From: Thermoplasmatales archaeon UBA509
GTDB taxonomy: Archaea > Thermoplasmatota > Thermoplasmata > Thermoplasmatales > Thermoplasmataceae
Assembly: GCA_002498845.1 (NCBI GenBank)
Contig: DAJC01000055.1
Span: 1-34,050, forward strand
DNA length: 34,050 nt
Reading direction: 5' to 3'
Shown: positions 22,086 through 30,420 of the stretch, piece by piece
Numbering within the stretch: position 1 is the stretch's first letter
Layout: every line of letters begins with the position of its first letter
Notes under the pieces: generated by a model
Database searches by the model: none
Told to the model about the DNA's origin: nothing
What the model saw: the letters and a program-made list of their open reading frames with translations, nothing else
Made by a program: the position numbers and the translations under genes

Positions 22086-22915
22086 ATCCTGATCACTTCC
22101 CGCCTCTCCTTTTCAAGGAGGTATTTCCTTGCAGTGAAGAGTGCTATAAGGATGGCGAAGGCACTTGCAACAAAGGCCCTAGCAATCCCATATTCATATT
22201 CCACAAGTGTGTACTGCAATGGCGGAGGCTTTGGCCCGTAATATTTCTGGATGGGCACCGTGGCTACGATCTCATTGGGATAGCTGAAGATCTTGCTGCC
22301 AAGGCCTATTGTAACAGTGGCAGAGGACCCTGAGACATTGAAGTCCAGGACCTTGGATCCCAGTATGTGGCCAGAGAGTATGTTCTGCCCGTTTACATTG
22401 ATGGTATATGATACGTTCTGAGTGGATTCCATCTTCACAATCCAGTGCGGATACATGAGTGCGCCTGACGTTCCTGATGAGACAGTGAGGAACTGGTCCT
22501 GTCCCACATATGATGAAGAAACTTCCACGCTTGAAATTTCCTGGTTGCTCAACTGCCCTGTGAGTATTGTGCTAAACGTGTACGTTACACCGCCAAAGAC
22601 CAGTGTGGCATTGGCATAGGAACCCTGAGAGGTCGTCCAGTCATAGGTGAAATTGAACACTCCAAGTGATACTCCTGATACCATTGTGGTGCCATTGACC
22701 AGGAAACTGAAAGAACCCGATCCATAGAGGAAGATATGCCAGTCAGGATATGCCTGGCTTCCGGAACTGTTCACAGGGACGTAAAGGAGGTCATTGCTCC
22801 CCGGATCTGAGGAATAGACAACAACGTGCCCTGACGGCGGTGAAGATGCATGGACTGCAGGGGAAAGAGCAAGGAAGAGAATCCCGGCAACCAGGATCGG
22901 GAACAGGATCCTCAA
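22082..22915 (-). CDS. Secreted, C-terminally anchored surface protein with two similar beta domains
   Basis: Encodes 277 aa. Signal peptide at 1-23 (RILFPILVAGILFLALSPAVHA). Two related beta domains follow: domain 1 has 'YPDWHIFLYGSGSFSFLVNG...SGVSLGVFNF', domain 2 has 'YPHWIVKMESTQNVSYTINVNG...SGHILGSKVLDF', an internal duplication. Several N-x-S/T sequons (NSS, NGT, NFT, NAT, NVS) fit glycosylation outside the cell. A membrane helix at ~243-265 (GIARAFVASAFAILIALFTA) is followed by a charged stop-transfer tail 'RKYLLEKERREVIRI'. It probably stands on the cell or particle surface next to the PKD protein. Overlaps both neighbours by 4 nt. Confidence 0.7.
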   Translation of the reverse strand: MRILFPILVAGILFLALSPAVHASSPPSGHVVVYSSDPGSNDLLYVPVNSSGSQAYPDWHIFLYGSGSFSFLVNGTTMVSGVSLGVFNFTYDWTTSQGSYANATLVFGGVTYTFSTILTGQLSNQEISSVEVSSSYVGQDQFLTVSSGTSGALMYPHWIVKMESTQNVSYTINVNGQNILSGHILGSKVLDFNVSGSSATVTIGLGSKIFSYPNEIVATVPIQKYYGPKPPPLQYTLVEYEYGIARAFVASAFAILIALFTARKYLLEKERREVIRI

Positions 22916-23196
22916 AATCGCTCCCTCCTCCTGAACCTTGAAAGTATGGCGTTAATGTACCTGTTCCTGACCCTCTCCTCTATCCTGTTTCGGATCTTTG
23001 TCCGGATCCTGGATGCAGAGGCAATCCCGAAAACGGCTGATGCTGTGGTGTTGTTTGCCGGTGATCCCGATGAAGGGAAGAAGAACTGGCGGAACATGTG
23101 CTCTATGGATGGAAGCGATAAACCAAGGCGGGTCAGGATCCACAGTCCTACGATGATGACTATGACAGCTATGGCCGTGTCTGTGATTTTTCCCAT
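22912..23196 (-). CDS. Small one-helix membrane protein with Arg-rich tail
   Basis: Encodes 94 aa. One membrane helix (~7-25, TAIAVIVIIVGLWILTRL) and a weakly hydrophobic stretch, a Ser/Gly/Asn linker, then a strongly basic C-terminus ('RIRTKIRNRIEERVRNRYINAILSRFRRRERF', about 13 Arg). The ATG shares one base with the stop of the 359-aa gene (TGATG), and its end overlaps the anchored surface-protein gene by 4 nt. The basic tail would face the inside, where it could touch DNA or acidic lipid heads. No family recognised. Confidence 0.6.
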   Translation of the reverse strand: MGKITDTAIAVIVIIVGLWILTRLGLSLPSIEHMFRQFFFPSSGSPANNTTASAVFGIASASRIRTKIRNRIEERVRNRYINAILSRFRRRERF

Positions 23197-24275
23197 CAGG
23201 CCTCACCTGTCAGCTTCTTTATGATTTCCCTTGCATTGCGCCTGTCCGAGGAATCTGCCATAAGAGGGGCAAGCATAGCACCGGCCGGGATGTCTGTCAG
23301 CTTCCTGTTAACGGCGCTCTCCTTTGCTATTGTTACGGGATAGTCATCCTTCAGTGTGGCATAGTAAGGGTCTCCACGTGATTTCTTTCCTTTCGGTGCT
23401 CCCGTCAGGGTATTCAGAAGATTTACGGACGCCAGGAATAGAGACAGCCCATATACTGCGCTTAATCCGGTTCTTCCACTCATTTCCACACGCATTGCAT
23501 GGCCGTATGTCTTGTCATCATCTGCCCAGCGTGTGTCCTCAGGGCTGATGACAACATAACCGTATTTTCCTTCATCAGGCTTTTCGAAATTTATCCGTAA
23601 ATCATCCAATCCATATCTATGTCTTTTCTTTCCATTGGACATCACACTAACATCGTCATTCATCTCCCTGACCAGCGACCTGGCAATCATCCTGATGTTG
23701 TTTCTTTCCTGGACGCCAAGCTTGATTGAGCTTACATCGCCACCATCATAATTCATTGAAGGAAGGCGGATTGTTTTGTTGCCGTCATTGAATACCTTAA
23801 CAGAGGACTCCGGGATTTTTTCCGGAAGATCGGCCCATCCCATGTATATGGCACTCGGATCAATGATGGTGACTATGTCTTCCCCGTCTGCCTCCATGAT
23901 TGTGGGTGGGTTCAACCTGAATCTCTTCTCAGCCTCTTTCATCCGATCCATTACGGCTTCATTTTTAACCGGCACAGATGTGTTCCCTGAGGGATTGGGT
24001 GCAGGTTCCTGTCCTGCATTCACATTGGACTGAATATCCGGCGTCTGTGCAGCCTGTGGAGCTTCCGGCTCCATGTCTGGAACCTTTATATCTGCAACAT
24101 ACGGAGCATAGAGGTCCAGTCTCCTGTTTGTCTTTATCAGCCTGGCCTTTTCTCCCTCCCTCCTCATGGCCTGGACCTCCTCATATGCCAGTTTCCTTGG
24201 TATTCCGAATGGTTTCCTCCGTACAGGGTATACCTGTCTGTCCTTCCCCTTCCCCTTTGTCCGAAATTCTGTCAT
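23196..24275 (-). CDS. 359-aa protein with N-terminal 'FRT...YPV' tag (family unknown)
   Basis: An open frame runs to 24395, but the start at 24275 is chosen because GAGGAGG lies 7 nt before it and the protein then begins MTEFRTKGKGKDRQVYPVRR, like the two genes upstream. Residues ~60-110 are Pro/Ala/Gln-rich and disordered. Residues ~115-300 look globular, with 'IDPSAIYMGWADLP', 'LRINFEKPDEGKYGYVVISPEDTRW' and 'YGHAMRVEMSGRTGLSAVYGLSLFLASVNLLN' (the last hydrophobic, perhaps buried). The C-terminus is basic. No catalytic motif is evident. It is 1 nt from the upstream stop. Could be a scaffold, structural or regulatory component of the element. Confidence 0.65.
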   Translation of the reverse strand: MTEFRTKGKGKDRQVYPVRRKPFGIPRKLAYEEVQAMRREGEKARLIKTNRRLDLYAPYVADIKVPDMEPEAPQAAQTPDIQSNVNAGQEPAPNPSGNTSVPVKNEAVMDRMKEAEKRFRLNPPTIMEADGEDIVTIIDPSAIYMGWADLPEKIPESSVKVFNDGNKTIRLPSMNYDGGDVSSIKLGVQERNNIRMIARSLVREMNDDVSVMSNGKKRHRYGLDDLRINFEKPDEGKYGYVVISPEDTRWADDDKTYGHAMRVEMSGRTGLSAVYGLSLFLASVNLLNTLTGAPKGKKSRGDPYYATLKDDYPVTIAKESAVNRKLTDIPAGAMLAPLMADSSDRRNAREIIKKLTGEA

Positions 24276-24276
24276 T

Positions 24277-24597
24277 TTAATCCTCCTCAAATTTTCCCTT
24301 CGCAATGTAAGATATATCGGAGTCAATGACTCTCTCCATCCTCTCGTTTCCCTGGTATTTTGTTCTGAGGAGTGACAGCTCTGCCATTGTGTCACCTTTT
24401 CCGTATTTGTTCACGGCTTTTTCAAGTGCCCTCCTGCGTAAATCGTCCGCCAGGTCAACCGCATAGCCTGCAAGCGATAGGCCATGGATATGAATCTTCT
24501 TCAGATCCGTCTGAGTAAGTTTCTTCGTGATTCCTTTGAACTTTCCATTTCCCTTTGGATATACTCTTCCATCCTTTCTTGTCCTGAATTCAGTCAT
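24277..24597 (-). CDS. Tagged small protein, paralogue of the gene upstream
   Basis: Start at 24597 (not 24636): AGGAGG lies about 10 nt before it. Encodes ~106 aa beginning MTEFRTRKDGRVYPKGNGK. The body, with 'LSLAGYAVDLADDLRRRALEKAVNKYGKGDTMAELSLLRTKY' pattern, aligns well with residues ~45-105 of the next gene upstream: (G)xSLxxLGYxxxDxxxxxxxALxxAVxKYGxxxTxxxLxxL. So the two are tandem duplicates. Basic overall, helical, no Cys. The start overlaps the stop of the upstream gene by 8 nt. Function unknown; the repeated pair suggests a structural or DNA-coating role. Confidence 0.62.
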   Translation of the reverse strand: MTEFRTRKDGRVYPKGNGKFKGITKKLTQTDLKKIHIHGLSLAGYAVDLADDLRRRALEKAVNKYGKGDTMAELSLLRTKYQGNERMERVIDSDISYIAKGKFEED

Positions 24598-24928
24598 TTC
24601 TTGCACCTCCTGATACGTACCTAATGTCTTCCACAACCTTCGATCTCAGTGCAGGCCTGTTGTAATCAAGCCTGTACAACTCACCGAGTTTCCTCAGCGT
24701 CTCTTTCCTGCCGTATTTACCAACTGCCCTGTTCAAAGCTGCATGCTTCTTCACTGCAGGATCCATTATGTGGTATCCAAGTGAAGTCAGCGAACCAGGA
24801 TGCCTTATGCCAACACGTGTGAGATCTTCGATCTCCCTCGGACTAAGGCTCCTGCTTCTGTGCATTCCGCTTCTTATGGGTATAACCCTCTTTTTCCCGT
24901 TTTTCCTAACTGTCCTAAACTGTGTCAC
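24590..24928 (-). CDS. Tagged small basic protein, first of the FRT-tag trio
   Basis: GTG start at 24928 with AAGGAGTG 7-14 nt before it. Encodes 112 aa, beginning (M)TQFRTVRKNGKKRVIPIRSG. The tag shape, T-E/Q-F-R-T then a Lys/Gly-rich turn and (V/R)-(Y/I)-P-(V/I/K), recurs in the two genes downstream. The body 'LTSLGYHIMDPAVKKHAALNRAVGKYGRKETLRKLGELY' is paralogous to the second gene. It is preceded by the 42-aa protamine-like gene, with 42 nt between. The protein has a clear net positive charge. No family recognised. Confidence 0.62.
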   Translation of the reverse strand: MTQFRTVRKNGKKRVIPIRSGMHRSRSLSPREIEDLTRVGIRHPGSLTSLGYHIMDPAVKKHAALNRAVGKYGRKETLRKLGELYRLDYNRPALRSKVVEDIRYVSGGARND

Positions 24929-24970
24929 TTTTTTTCACTCCTTTTAATTTGGAAATATTTTGCCCGGGAG

Positions 24971-25099
24971 TTATCTCCTCCCGGTTCTCTTTCTGGTTTT
25001 CTTCCCCTTTGGCTTTCGGGTTGGCTTCCTTCTCTTTGCTGCATTTGTGGCCTTTCTCCTTTTTATTCTCTTTTTTGCCGTTCTATCACCTCCCCTCAT
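24971..25099 (-). CDS. 42-aa protamine-like, extremely basic protein
   Basis: ATG at 25099 overlaps the stop of the PKD gene as ATGA; TAA at 24971-24973. The product starts MRGGDRTAKKRIKRRKATNA and ends 'KPKGKKTRKRTGRR'. Of 42 residues, 23 are Lys or Arg; there are no aromatic residues and almost no acidic ones. This composition is that of protamines and of the small nucleic-acid-packing proteins of viruses; very small basic ribosomal proteins are the other class. Its place in a structural-looking operon supports genome packing. GAGG-type ribosome binding would come from inside the PKD gene's end. The reading frame is short, but the composition and the coupled start make it likely real. Confidence 0.62.
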   Translation of the reverse strand: MRGGDRTAKKRIKRRKATNAAKRRKPTRKPKGKKTRKRTGRR

Positions 25100-28000
25100 T
25101 TTTCGCTCCTGCCCTTGAGCACGATCTTCTTGGGCTTCCTGCCTGTATTCTCCTCTACGATCAAATCAGGGTTCCTGGAATCCTTCAGGGAAACCCATGC
25201 AATGACCAGGCCGCCAAGTGTCAGGATCGTGATGATGAAGTTTGAAATCCCTCCGAAGAAGGATATTATGTCACCCAGGGAGAATAACGATGACGAATAC
25301 TGGCTGCTCACCAAAAATGGAATGTAAATGCGGTTGCTCTGTGAATTATTGTTAAAAGCCACCACATCCACGGAATAAGTGCCTGCGGTGTACTCCCTCT
25401 GGTCAAAGGTGATGTTGAAATATGCAAGTTCTCCCTGGGGCGTGTATGTGGAATTTATTTCTGACACATTCAGTTCAGATGTGCCAAGGAAAGCCTCCAC
25501 TGCAATGATTCCGTTTGTCGAAAGGGCCTTAACGGTAAAGTAGTCCATTGGTCCCTTCACGTTCTTTGTATAGGACAAGCCTATGCTGCTGTTCGTCCCC
25601 TGAGGTAGAACTTCTATTGTCCTTGTTACGGATGAAGATGCACCGAGACTATCAGTGACGGTCACAGATATTGTATAATTCCCAGGAGAGCTGAAATAAT
25701 AGAGCTGGTCCTGGCCTGTATATGTTGAACCATTTATCACCCATGAATAGGAGAATGTCGATGAATCAGGTGCAGATGCTGATGCATTCAGGGCGAGCAT
25801 TGTACCTGTGGGAATGATTTTTGGAGACGAGAATGAAATAACCGGGTTGGCAGGGTTCATCCTTACCGTGAGTTCCTGTGTCCACGTCTTGCCATTTCCA
25901 TAGGAGAATGTTGCTATTACGATGTTCAGTTCATTGTACACAGGGAATTTGTACGAGATGTTCAGCCCGCTGAGGGTCTGCCCGTTGGGGAATGACCATG
26001 ACATATTGTATGGACCACTGGCATCCCAGTTCGGTATGGCACGGAAGCTGAAGGCCTGTGTGATGTTCAGGCCTGAGGAAGAATTTAATGATACTGGAGG
26101 GGGCAGAGATGTGATGGTGATGTTCTTCTCTCCTGTTGCACCGTTGGCACTTGTGACTTTGAAACTGACCGTATAATTGCCCACCGGGAATACATATTCT
26201 GGATTCTGCTCCAATGAGTGGTGCCCGGGCGAGAATGTCCAGTTGTATGAGTATGCGGATCCTCCGAGGACTGATGAGGAGAACTGCACACTCAGGGGGC
26301 CAAGACCAGATGTTGTGTTGGCTGCAATGGAAACAAAAAGGCCAACGTCAATGGTGAAATTCTTTGTTCCGGAATATCCTCCGCTGTCCGATACTGCCAC
26401 CTCGAATGTTTCCGGACCTGATGATGAGAATACATGGGATATGGAAAGGCCTGTCTCATGCTGCCCTGAGGGAAATATCCAGGACATGGAGTAAGGCGCA
26501 ATCCCTCCTATTATGTTGGCTGACATGTGGAAAGGAACCGAGACTATGGGGTTTCCTGCCCGGTTCACAGATACCTGAGGATCAGGGAACACTGTGATGA
26601 CAGTTGCGGTTGAAGCATCCTTGCCGAATGAATCTACAATGACCAGCTGAACTGTGTAATTGCCAGAAGATCCAAAGGAATATGATACGGTGGAATTGGA
26701 AAAGGTGTGTCCGCCGATGATCCATTCATACGTATATGGGCCAACTCCTCCGGTTCCTGAAGCCCTGAATGTATCGGTCACATTGGCATCTATGGAACTC
26801 CTTGAGGCGATAATAGAAGCCACAGGGTATGCCTGGACAGAGATATCCTCCGAATATGATGCTGTGGACCCGGCTGAGTCAGAAATCAAAAGTTCCACAG
26901 TAAATATGCCAGAAGTGCTGAATGCATATGATAATGAGGTCCCATTGCCTTCATAGACGCCGTTTATTGACCATGTATAGGTGTATGGGGCTGTTCCACC
27001 AGAAACGTTGGAATTGAAGGAATCTGTCACATTGACATCGATATTGGGGTACTCGGCCTTGATCAATGGTACCGGAAGCCTGTGGATCGTTACGGTGATG
27101 GATGCAGATGCCGAGTTTCCTGCACCATCAGCCACTGTTACGGTGACATTGTATGTGCCTGGGGACGTGAAATCGTAGACAAGACTTGATTCATATCCAA
27201 CGAAACCAAGTGAAGAAATTCTCCAGGTATAGTTGAAAAATGGTGAACCGCCAGAGATGCTGGAATTGAAGATGATGGATTTGCCTATGTCAGTGCTACC
27301 CGCTGAACTCGAGACAGATATGGTAGGAAGCTGATTTACCCTCACATCCAGATATGTATTGGCCTTGGCCCCGTCCGCATCTATGATTAAGAGAGAAATG
27401 TTGTATGTCCCAGCCTTTGGAAAAGAGTAATGGAGATAAAGGCCTGCGGATGTGTTAACACCATTGATGTACCAGTAATACTCATACGGCGCAGTGCCGT
27501 ATGATCCATATCCTTCCCAGTAGGTAGATGTGGATATATCCGTTTCATTGGATCCCTCTATGGCTGCTGAAGGCCTCTCTATGACTGTGATTGTTATGGA
27601 AGATGATGTCGATTCCCCAAGCGAATCCACAACAGTCAGGTTTACAGTATAAGTGCCAAGGGAAGTGAAATTCAGGTGGAATTCCTGGGAATAGTTCAGG
27701 ATATGGAAACCAATGGACCATGTGTAATTGAAGGGGGATGTCCCGCCTGAGATAGATGCATAAAGTGTGTCATTCACTCCCTGATCAACTCTGGTGTATT
27801 GTGCATCGATCACAACTGTTGGGTCAGGGTTGACAACTTCTTCTATCTGATCGGATGCTGTATTCCCGTTCTTATCTGTTATCTGAAGACTCACAGAATA
27901 AGTGCCGGGAGACGTAAAGGTGTAATTTACATACGGTGTTGAATAATTCTCTCCATTGATTGTCCAGGCGTATGTATATCCCGGGGTGCCTCCTGCAATA

Positions 28001-29835
28001 GAAGAGGTGAAATTCACAGCTATCCCGGCATCACTGGGATTGTGTGAGGCATGGATGGTAACAGAGGGATCGGGGTTGACTGTTTCTTTGAGCGAATAAG
28101 ATGCACTATGCCCATCTGAATCAACCACTGTAACGTTTATGTAATATGTGCTTGCAGATGAGAATGAATAGGAAAAGGATGGTGAGGTGGATTCCTGGAG
28201 TCCATTGACAAGCCAGGAATACGTCAATGCCCCTGTGCCTCCAGTTTCTGAAGAGGAGAATGTAACAGAATTGCCCACATCTGATGGATTCTGGCTGGAC
28301 GATATTGATATGGAGGGATTGCTGTGTATCGATACGGTGACGGATGCGGTTGTTGTTTTGCCCACTGAATCTGTTATGGTTACAGTGAGGGTGTATGTGC
28401 CGGAAGATGAGAATGAATAGGAGAAGTCCTGGGAAGTTGATATCTGGTTTCCGTTCAGTGTCCATGAATAGGTGTATCCTCCGGTTCCTCCTGACGGTGC
28501 GGAAGAAAACTCAATTGGATAGCCTACATCTGCTGTGCTGACATTTGATGATGCTGACACTGTTGGATCTGAGTTGACCGTCTCCGAAAGGGAGGTGGAC
28601 ACGGAATAACCGGCAGCATCAGTGATTGTCAGATCAACAGTGTATGTCCCTGAGGATGAGAAGGTGAAATTGACATCCTGAGAGGTGTAGGAATCACCGT
28701 CAATAGTCCATGAATATGTGTATCCCGGAGTACCTCCTGACACTGAAGATGTAAACTCAACTGTTTTGCCCGAATCTGTGGGATTCTGTGATGACGAGAT
28801 GGAAACAGAGGGATCTGAATTCACAGTCTGGGTCAGTGATGTGGATTGAGTGTATCCATTAGAATCGGTCACAGAATAATCAAGGAGGAACTGGCCGGTT
28901 GAAGAAAAGGTGTAACTGAACGATGAGGTGCTCCCGGATGCAAGCTGGGAATCTGATGTGGAAGTACCGTCATAGAGGACGTAGGAATATGACGAATACG
29001 TACCAGAGCCGCCAGATACTGCTGTGCTGAAATCTACTGTTTGTCCGGAATCACTTGGATTGTGTGAGCTCGATATGGTTATTGACGGGTCACTCTTTAC
29101 CGTTATTGAGGTTGTCAGGGTGTTTGAATCGACACCGCTTGAATCTTCCACAAAAACAGATACTGTGTAAGTCCCTGCTGATGTGTAAGTGTGACTGGCT
29201 GAACTGCTGCTTGTTGTTGTGGTGCTGCCATCACCGAAGTTCCAGTAGTATGTGAGGGAGGGTGATCCTCCACTCTCTGAACTGACAGAGAAGCTTGCCA
29301 TCTGGCTGGCATCTATGGAGCTTGTGCCTGAGAGCCCTGAGATTGACGGAGGGGTGTAGACATAAGTCGTTCCAGATGCCGTGTATGCTGTGTTGCTATG
29401 GATGTTCCATCCGTAAGATGTTCCTCCAGATGACCCTGAATTTGAGGGCCATGTGTAGCTGAAGGTGAAGGTGTGGTAATAGACGGTAATACTGTTGGGG
29501 TTATATGGAGGTGTCCAGGATTGGGATGGAGATGTATAACCATTAACGGTTAGGTAGTCTGTTTCTGTCACACCCTGGTAAGCATACTCTGATACTGTCG
29601 TCTGATAGTCCATGATATGCCCCTCATCGATATATGAGTCTCCGCCCCCTGTGGATACCATGGGCTGAAATCCCACAGGGGCAAAGATCCCAGTTGAGTG
29701 CTGTGCCTGATAGGAGATCAGGGTCACAGCTGCCCCGGAAAGCATGACCATCACGGAGATGGCTACAAGGAAGAGTCTCCACTTCTTTATTCCCGTCCCT
29801 GTTTGTCTGGGGTTTTCTTTAGCCTGTCTCTTCAT
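25096..29835 (-). CDS. Giant PKD-repeat surface protein (1579 aa), anchored at both ends
   Basis: Encodes 1579 aa. An N-terminal membrane/signal segment (~20-42, WRLFLVAISVMVMLSGAAVTL) is followed by a unique aromatic-rich domain (to ~155, 'YIDEGHIMDYQTTVSEYAYQGVTETDYLTVNGYTSPS' type). Then about 15 PKD/Ig-like beta domains of ~85-90 residues repeat, the first with the classic 'YWNFGDGS' and most with 'Y(S/T)W.(I/F)NG ... F.(S)SGTY(T/N)V...(V/I)(T/V)D(S)xG'. One more beta domain leads to a C-terminal helix (~1535-1560, GGISNFIITILTLGGLVIAWV) and a basic tail. Many N-x-S/T sites. It is coupled by 4-nt overlaps to its neighbours. Likely a long fibre or spike for adhesion, on a cell or a particle. 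Family (PKD) certain; role inferred. Confidence 0.85.
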   Translation of the reverse strand: MKRQAKENPRQTGTGIKKWRLFLVAISVMVMLSGAAVTLISYQAQHSTGIFAPVGFQPMVSTGGGDSYIDEGHIMDYQTTVSEYAYQGVTETDYLTVNGYTSPSQSWTPPYNPNSITVYYHTFTFSYTWPSNSGSSGGTSYGWNIHSNTAYTASGTTYVYTPPSISGLSGTSSIDASQMASFSVSSESGGSPSLTYYWNFGDGSTTTTSSSSASHTYTSAGTYTVSVFVEDSSGVDSNTLTTSITVKSDPSITISSSHNPSDSGQTVDFSTAVSGGSGTYSSYSYVLYDGTSTSDSQLASGSTSSFSYTFSSTGQFLLDYSVTDSNGYTQSTSLTQTVNSDPSVSISSSQNPTDSGKTVEFTSSVSGGTPGYTYSWTIDGDSYTSQDVNFTFSSSGTYTVDLTITDAAGYSVSTSLSETVNSDPTVSASSNVSTADVGYPIEFSSAPSGGTGGYTYSWTLNGNQISTSQDFSYSFSSSGTYTLTVTITDSVGKTTTASVTVSIHSNPSISISSSQNPSDVGNSVTFSSSETGGTGALTYSWLVNGLQESTSPSFSYSFSSASTYYINVTVVDSDGHSASYSLKETVNPDPSVTIHASHNPSDAGIAVNFTSSIAGGTPGYTYAWTINGENYSTPYVNYTFTSPGTYSVSLQITDKNGNTASDQIEEVVNPDPTVVIDAQYTRVDQGVNDTLYASISGGTSPFNYTWSIGFHILNYSQEFHLNFTSLGTYTVNLTVVDSLGESTSSSITITVIERPSAAIEGSNETDISTSTYWEGYGSYGTAPYEYYWYINGVNTSAGLYLHYSFPKAGTYNISLLIIDADGAKANTYLDVRVNQLPTISVSSSAGSTDIGKSIIFNSSISGGSPFFNYTWRISSLGFVGYESSLVYDFTSPGTYNVTVTVADGAGNSASASITVTIHRLPVPLIKAEYPNIDVNVTDSFNSNVSGGTAPYTYTWSINGVYEGNGTSLSYAFSTSGIFTVELLISDSAGSTASYSEDISVQAYPVASIIASRSSIDANVTDTFRASGTGGVGPYTYEWIIGGHTFSNSTVSYSFGSSGNYTVQLVIVDSFGKDASTATVITVFPDPQVSVNRAGNPIVSVPFHMSANIIGGIAPYSMSWIFPSGQHETGLSISHVFSSSGPETFEVAVSDSGGYSGTKNFTIDVGLFVSIAANTTSGLGPLSVQFSSSVLGGSAYSYNWTFSPGHHSLEQNPEYVFPVGNYTVSFKVTSANGATGEKNITITSLPPPVSLNSSSGLNITQAFSFRAIPNWDASGPYNMSWSFPNGQTLSGLNISYKFPVYNELNIVIATFSYGNGKTWTQELTVRMNPANPVISFSSPKIIPTGTMLALNASASAPDSSTFSYSWVINGSTYTGQDQLYYFSSPGNYTISVTVTDSLGASSSVTRTIEVLPQGTNSSIGLSYTKNVKGPMDYFTVKALSTNGIIAVEAFLGTSELNVSEINSTYTPQGELAYFNITFDQREYTAGTYSVDVVAFNNNSQSNRIYIPFLVSSQYSSSLFSLGDIISFFGGISNFIITILTLGGLVIAWVSLKDSRNPDLIVEENTGRKPKKIVLKGRSEK

Positions 29836-30146
29836 ACAAAGGCCCCCACAACAGGCATGTCCCTGGCAAAGCCGAATCCAACGTATGATGCTCCAATGAC
29901 CAGAGCAATGATGATCGAAAAGACAGGCAGTGCAAGAGGGCCCATAGACATGGCCGTATTGATGATCATCGACATGATCCCGTTGAGTGCATCCATGAGA
30001 ATTCCGAAAACGGATGACATTGCCCCAAGGATTGAATTGAGCACGAGGGTGAATATGTACAGTAATCCATGTTCAAGCTGGGAAAGAAAGGAACCAGTTA
30101 TGTCCTTGGGCCAGTTCAAAGGATTGAGATAAGAAAGCCAGCTCAT
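29832..30146 (-). CDS. Small hydrophobic protein 3 of a tandem trio
   Basis: The open frame reaches 30188, but the ATG at 30146 lies 1 nt after the upstream stop and gives ~104 aa beginning MSWLSYLNPLNWPKDITGSF. Two or three hydrophobic helices: 'HGLLYIFTLVLNSILGAMSSVFGILM', 'IMSMIINTAMSMGPLALPVF' and 'SIIIALVIGASYVGFGFA'. The end resembles the trio's common pattern of a Gly/Pro turn, a long helix and a polar end. It overlaps the PKD gene start by 4 nt. Candidate membrane-embedded structural or channel protein. Confidence 0.62.
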   Translation of the reverse strand: MSWLSYLNPLNWPKDITGSFLSQLEHGLLYIFTLVLNSILGAMSSVFGILMDALNGIMSMIINTAMSMGPLALPVFSIIIALVIGASYVGFGFARDMPVVGAFV

Positions 30147-30147
30147 G

Positions 30148-30420
30148 CTACTCCCCCACCAGATCCTTTCCTGCGTCCACGAATACAAAGACCAGGTAGA
30201 GGCCTATCACTGTGACTCCGGCCACAGCAACCAGGACTGCAGGGATCCACATTCCGAAACCTGTGAATGACGATCCCCATGATACCACAAGAGCGGAAAT
30301 GTGGGAACCGAACCAGAGGAACTCTGCCCGGATATCTGCCGCTATGATGCCTCCAAGACTCTGGAAGAACCCCAGAATGATTGAGAACAGCTGTGATGTG
30401 AATGACAAAATCACCCTCAC
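30148..30420 (-). CDS. Small hydrophobic protein 2 of a tandem trio
   Basis: Encodes 90 aa with two hydrophobic helices, ~3-28 and ~56-82. The second half 'GFGMWIPAVLVAVAGVTVIGLYLVFVFVDAGKDLVGE' pattern aligns with the end of the upstream gene ('GYGVWAPTMFVVGILVAIMVGYLFFTFIDAEKDVTG'): GxGxWxP, a long helix, then F(V/I)DAxKDxxG. The amphipathic middle is short. Overlaps the upstream gene by 4 nt. Two-helix proteins of this size are the major coat proteins of spindle-shaped archaeal viruses, an analogy only. Confidence 0.65.
   Translation of the reverse strand: MRVILSFTSQLFSIILGFFQSLGGIIAADIRAEFLWFGSHISALVVSWGSSFTGFGMWIPAVLVAVAGVTVIGLYLVFVFVDAGKDLVGE

Noticed and set aside
24276..24395. Longer N-terminus for the 359-aa protein (start at 24395)
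   Set aside because: It would run deep into the upstream gene, while GAGGAGG and the shared MTEFRT tag mark 24275 as the start.
24598..24636. Longer N-terminus for the 106-aa tagged protein (start at 24636)
   Set aside because: AGGAGG and the MTEFRT tag mark 24597; the extra 13 residues have no counterpart in the paralogue.
26177..28420. Several plus-strand frames of 65-105 codons inside the PKD gene
   Set aside because: They mirror the repeat codons of the PKD domains and recur with the same pattern in each repeat; no own motifs.
30147..30188. Start at 30188 for the third small hydrophobic protein
   Set aside because: ATG at 30146 follows the upstream stop by 1 nt, in keeping with the operon, and gives a normal N-terminus.
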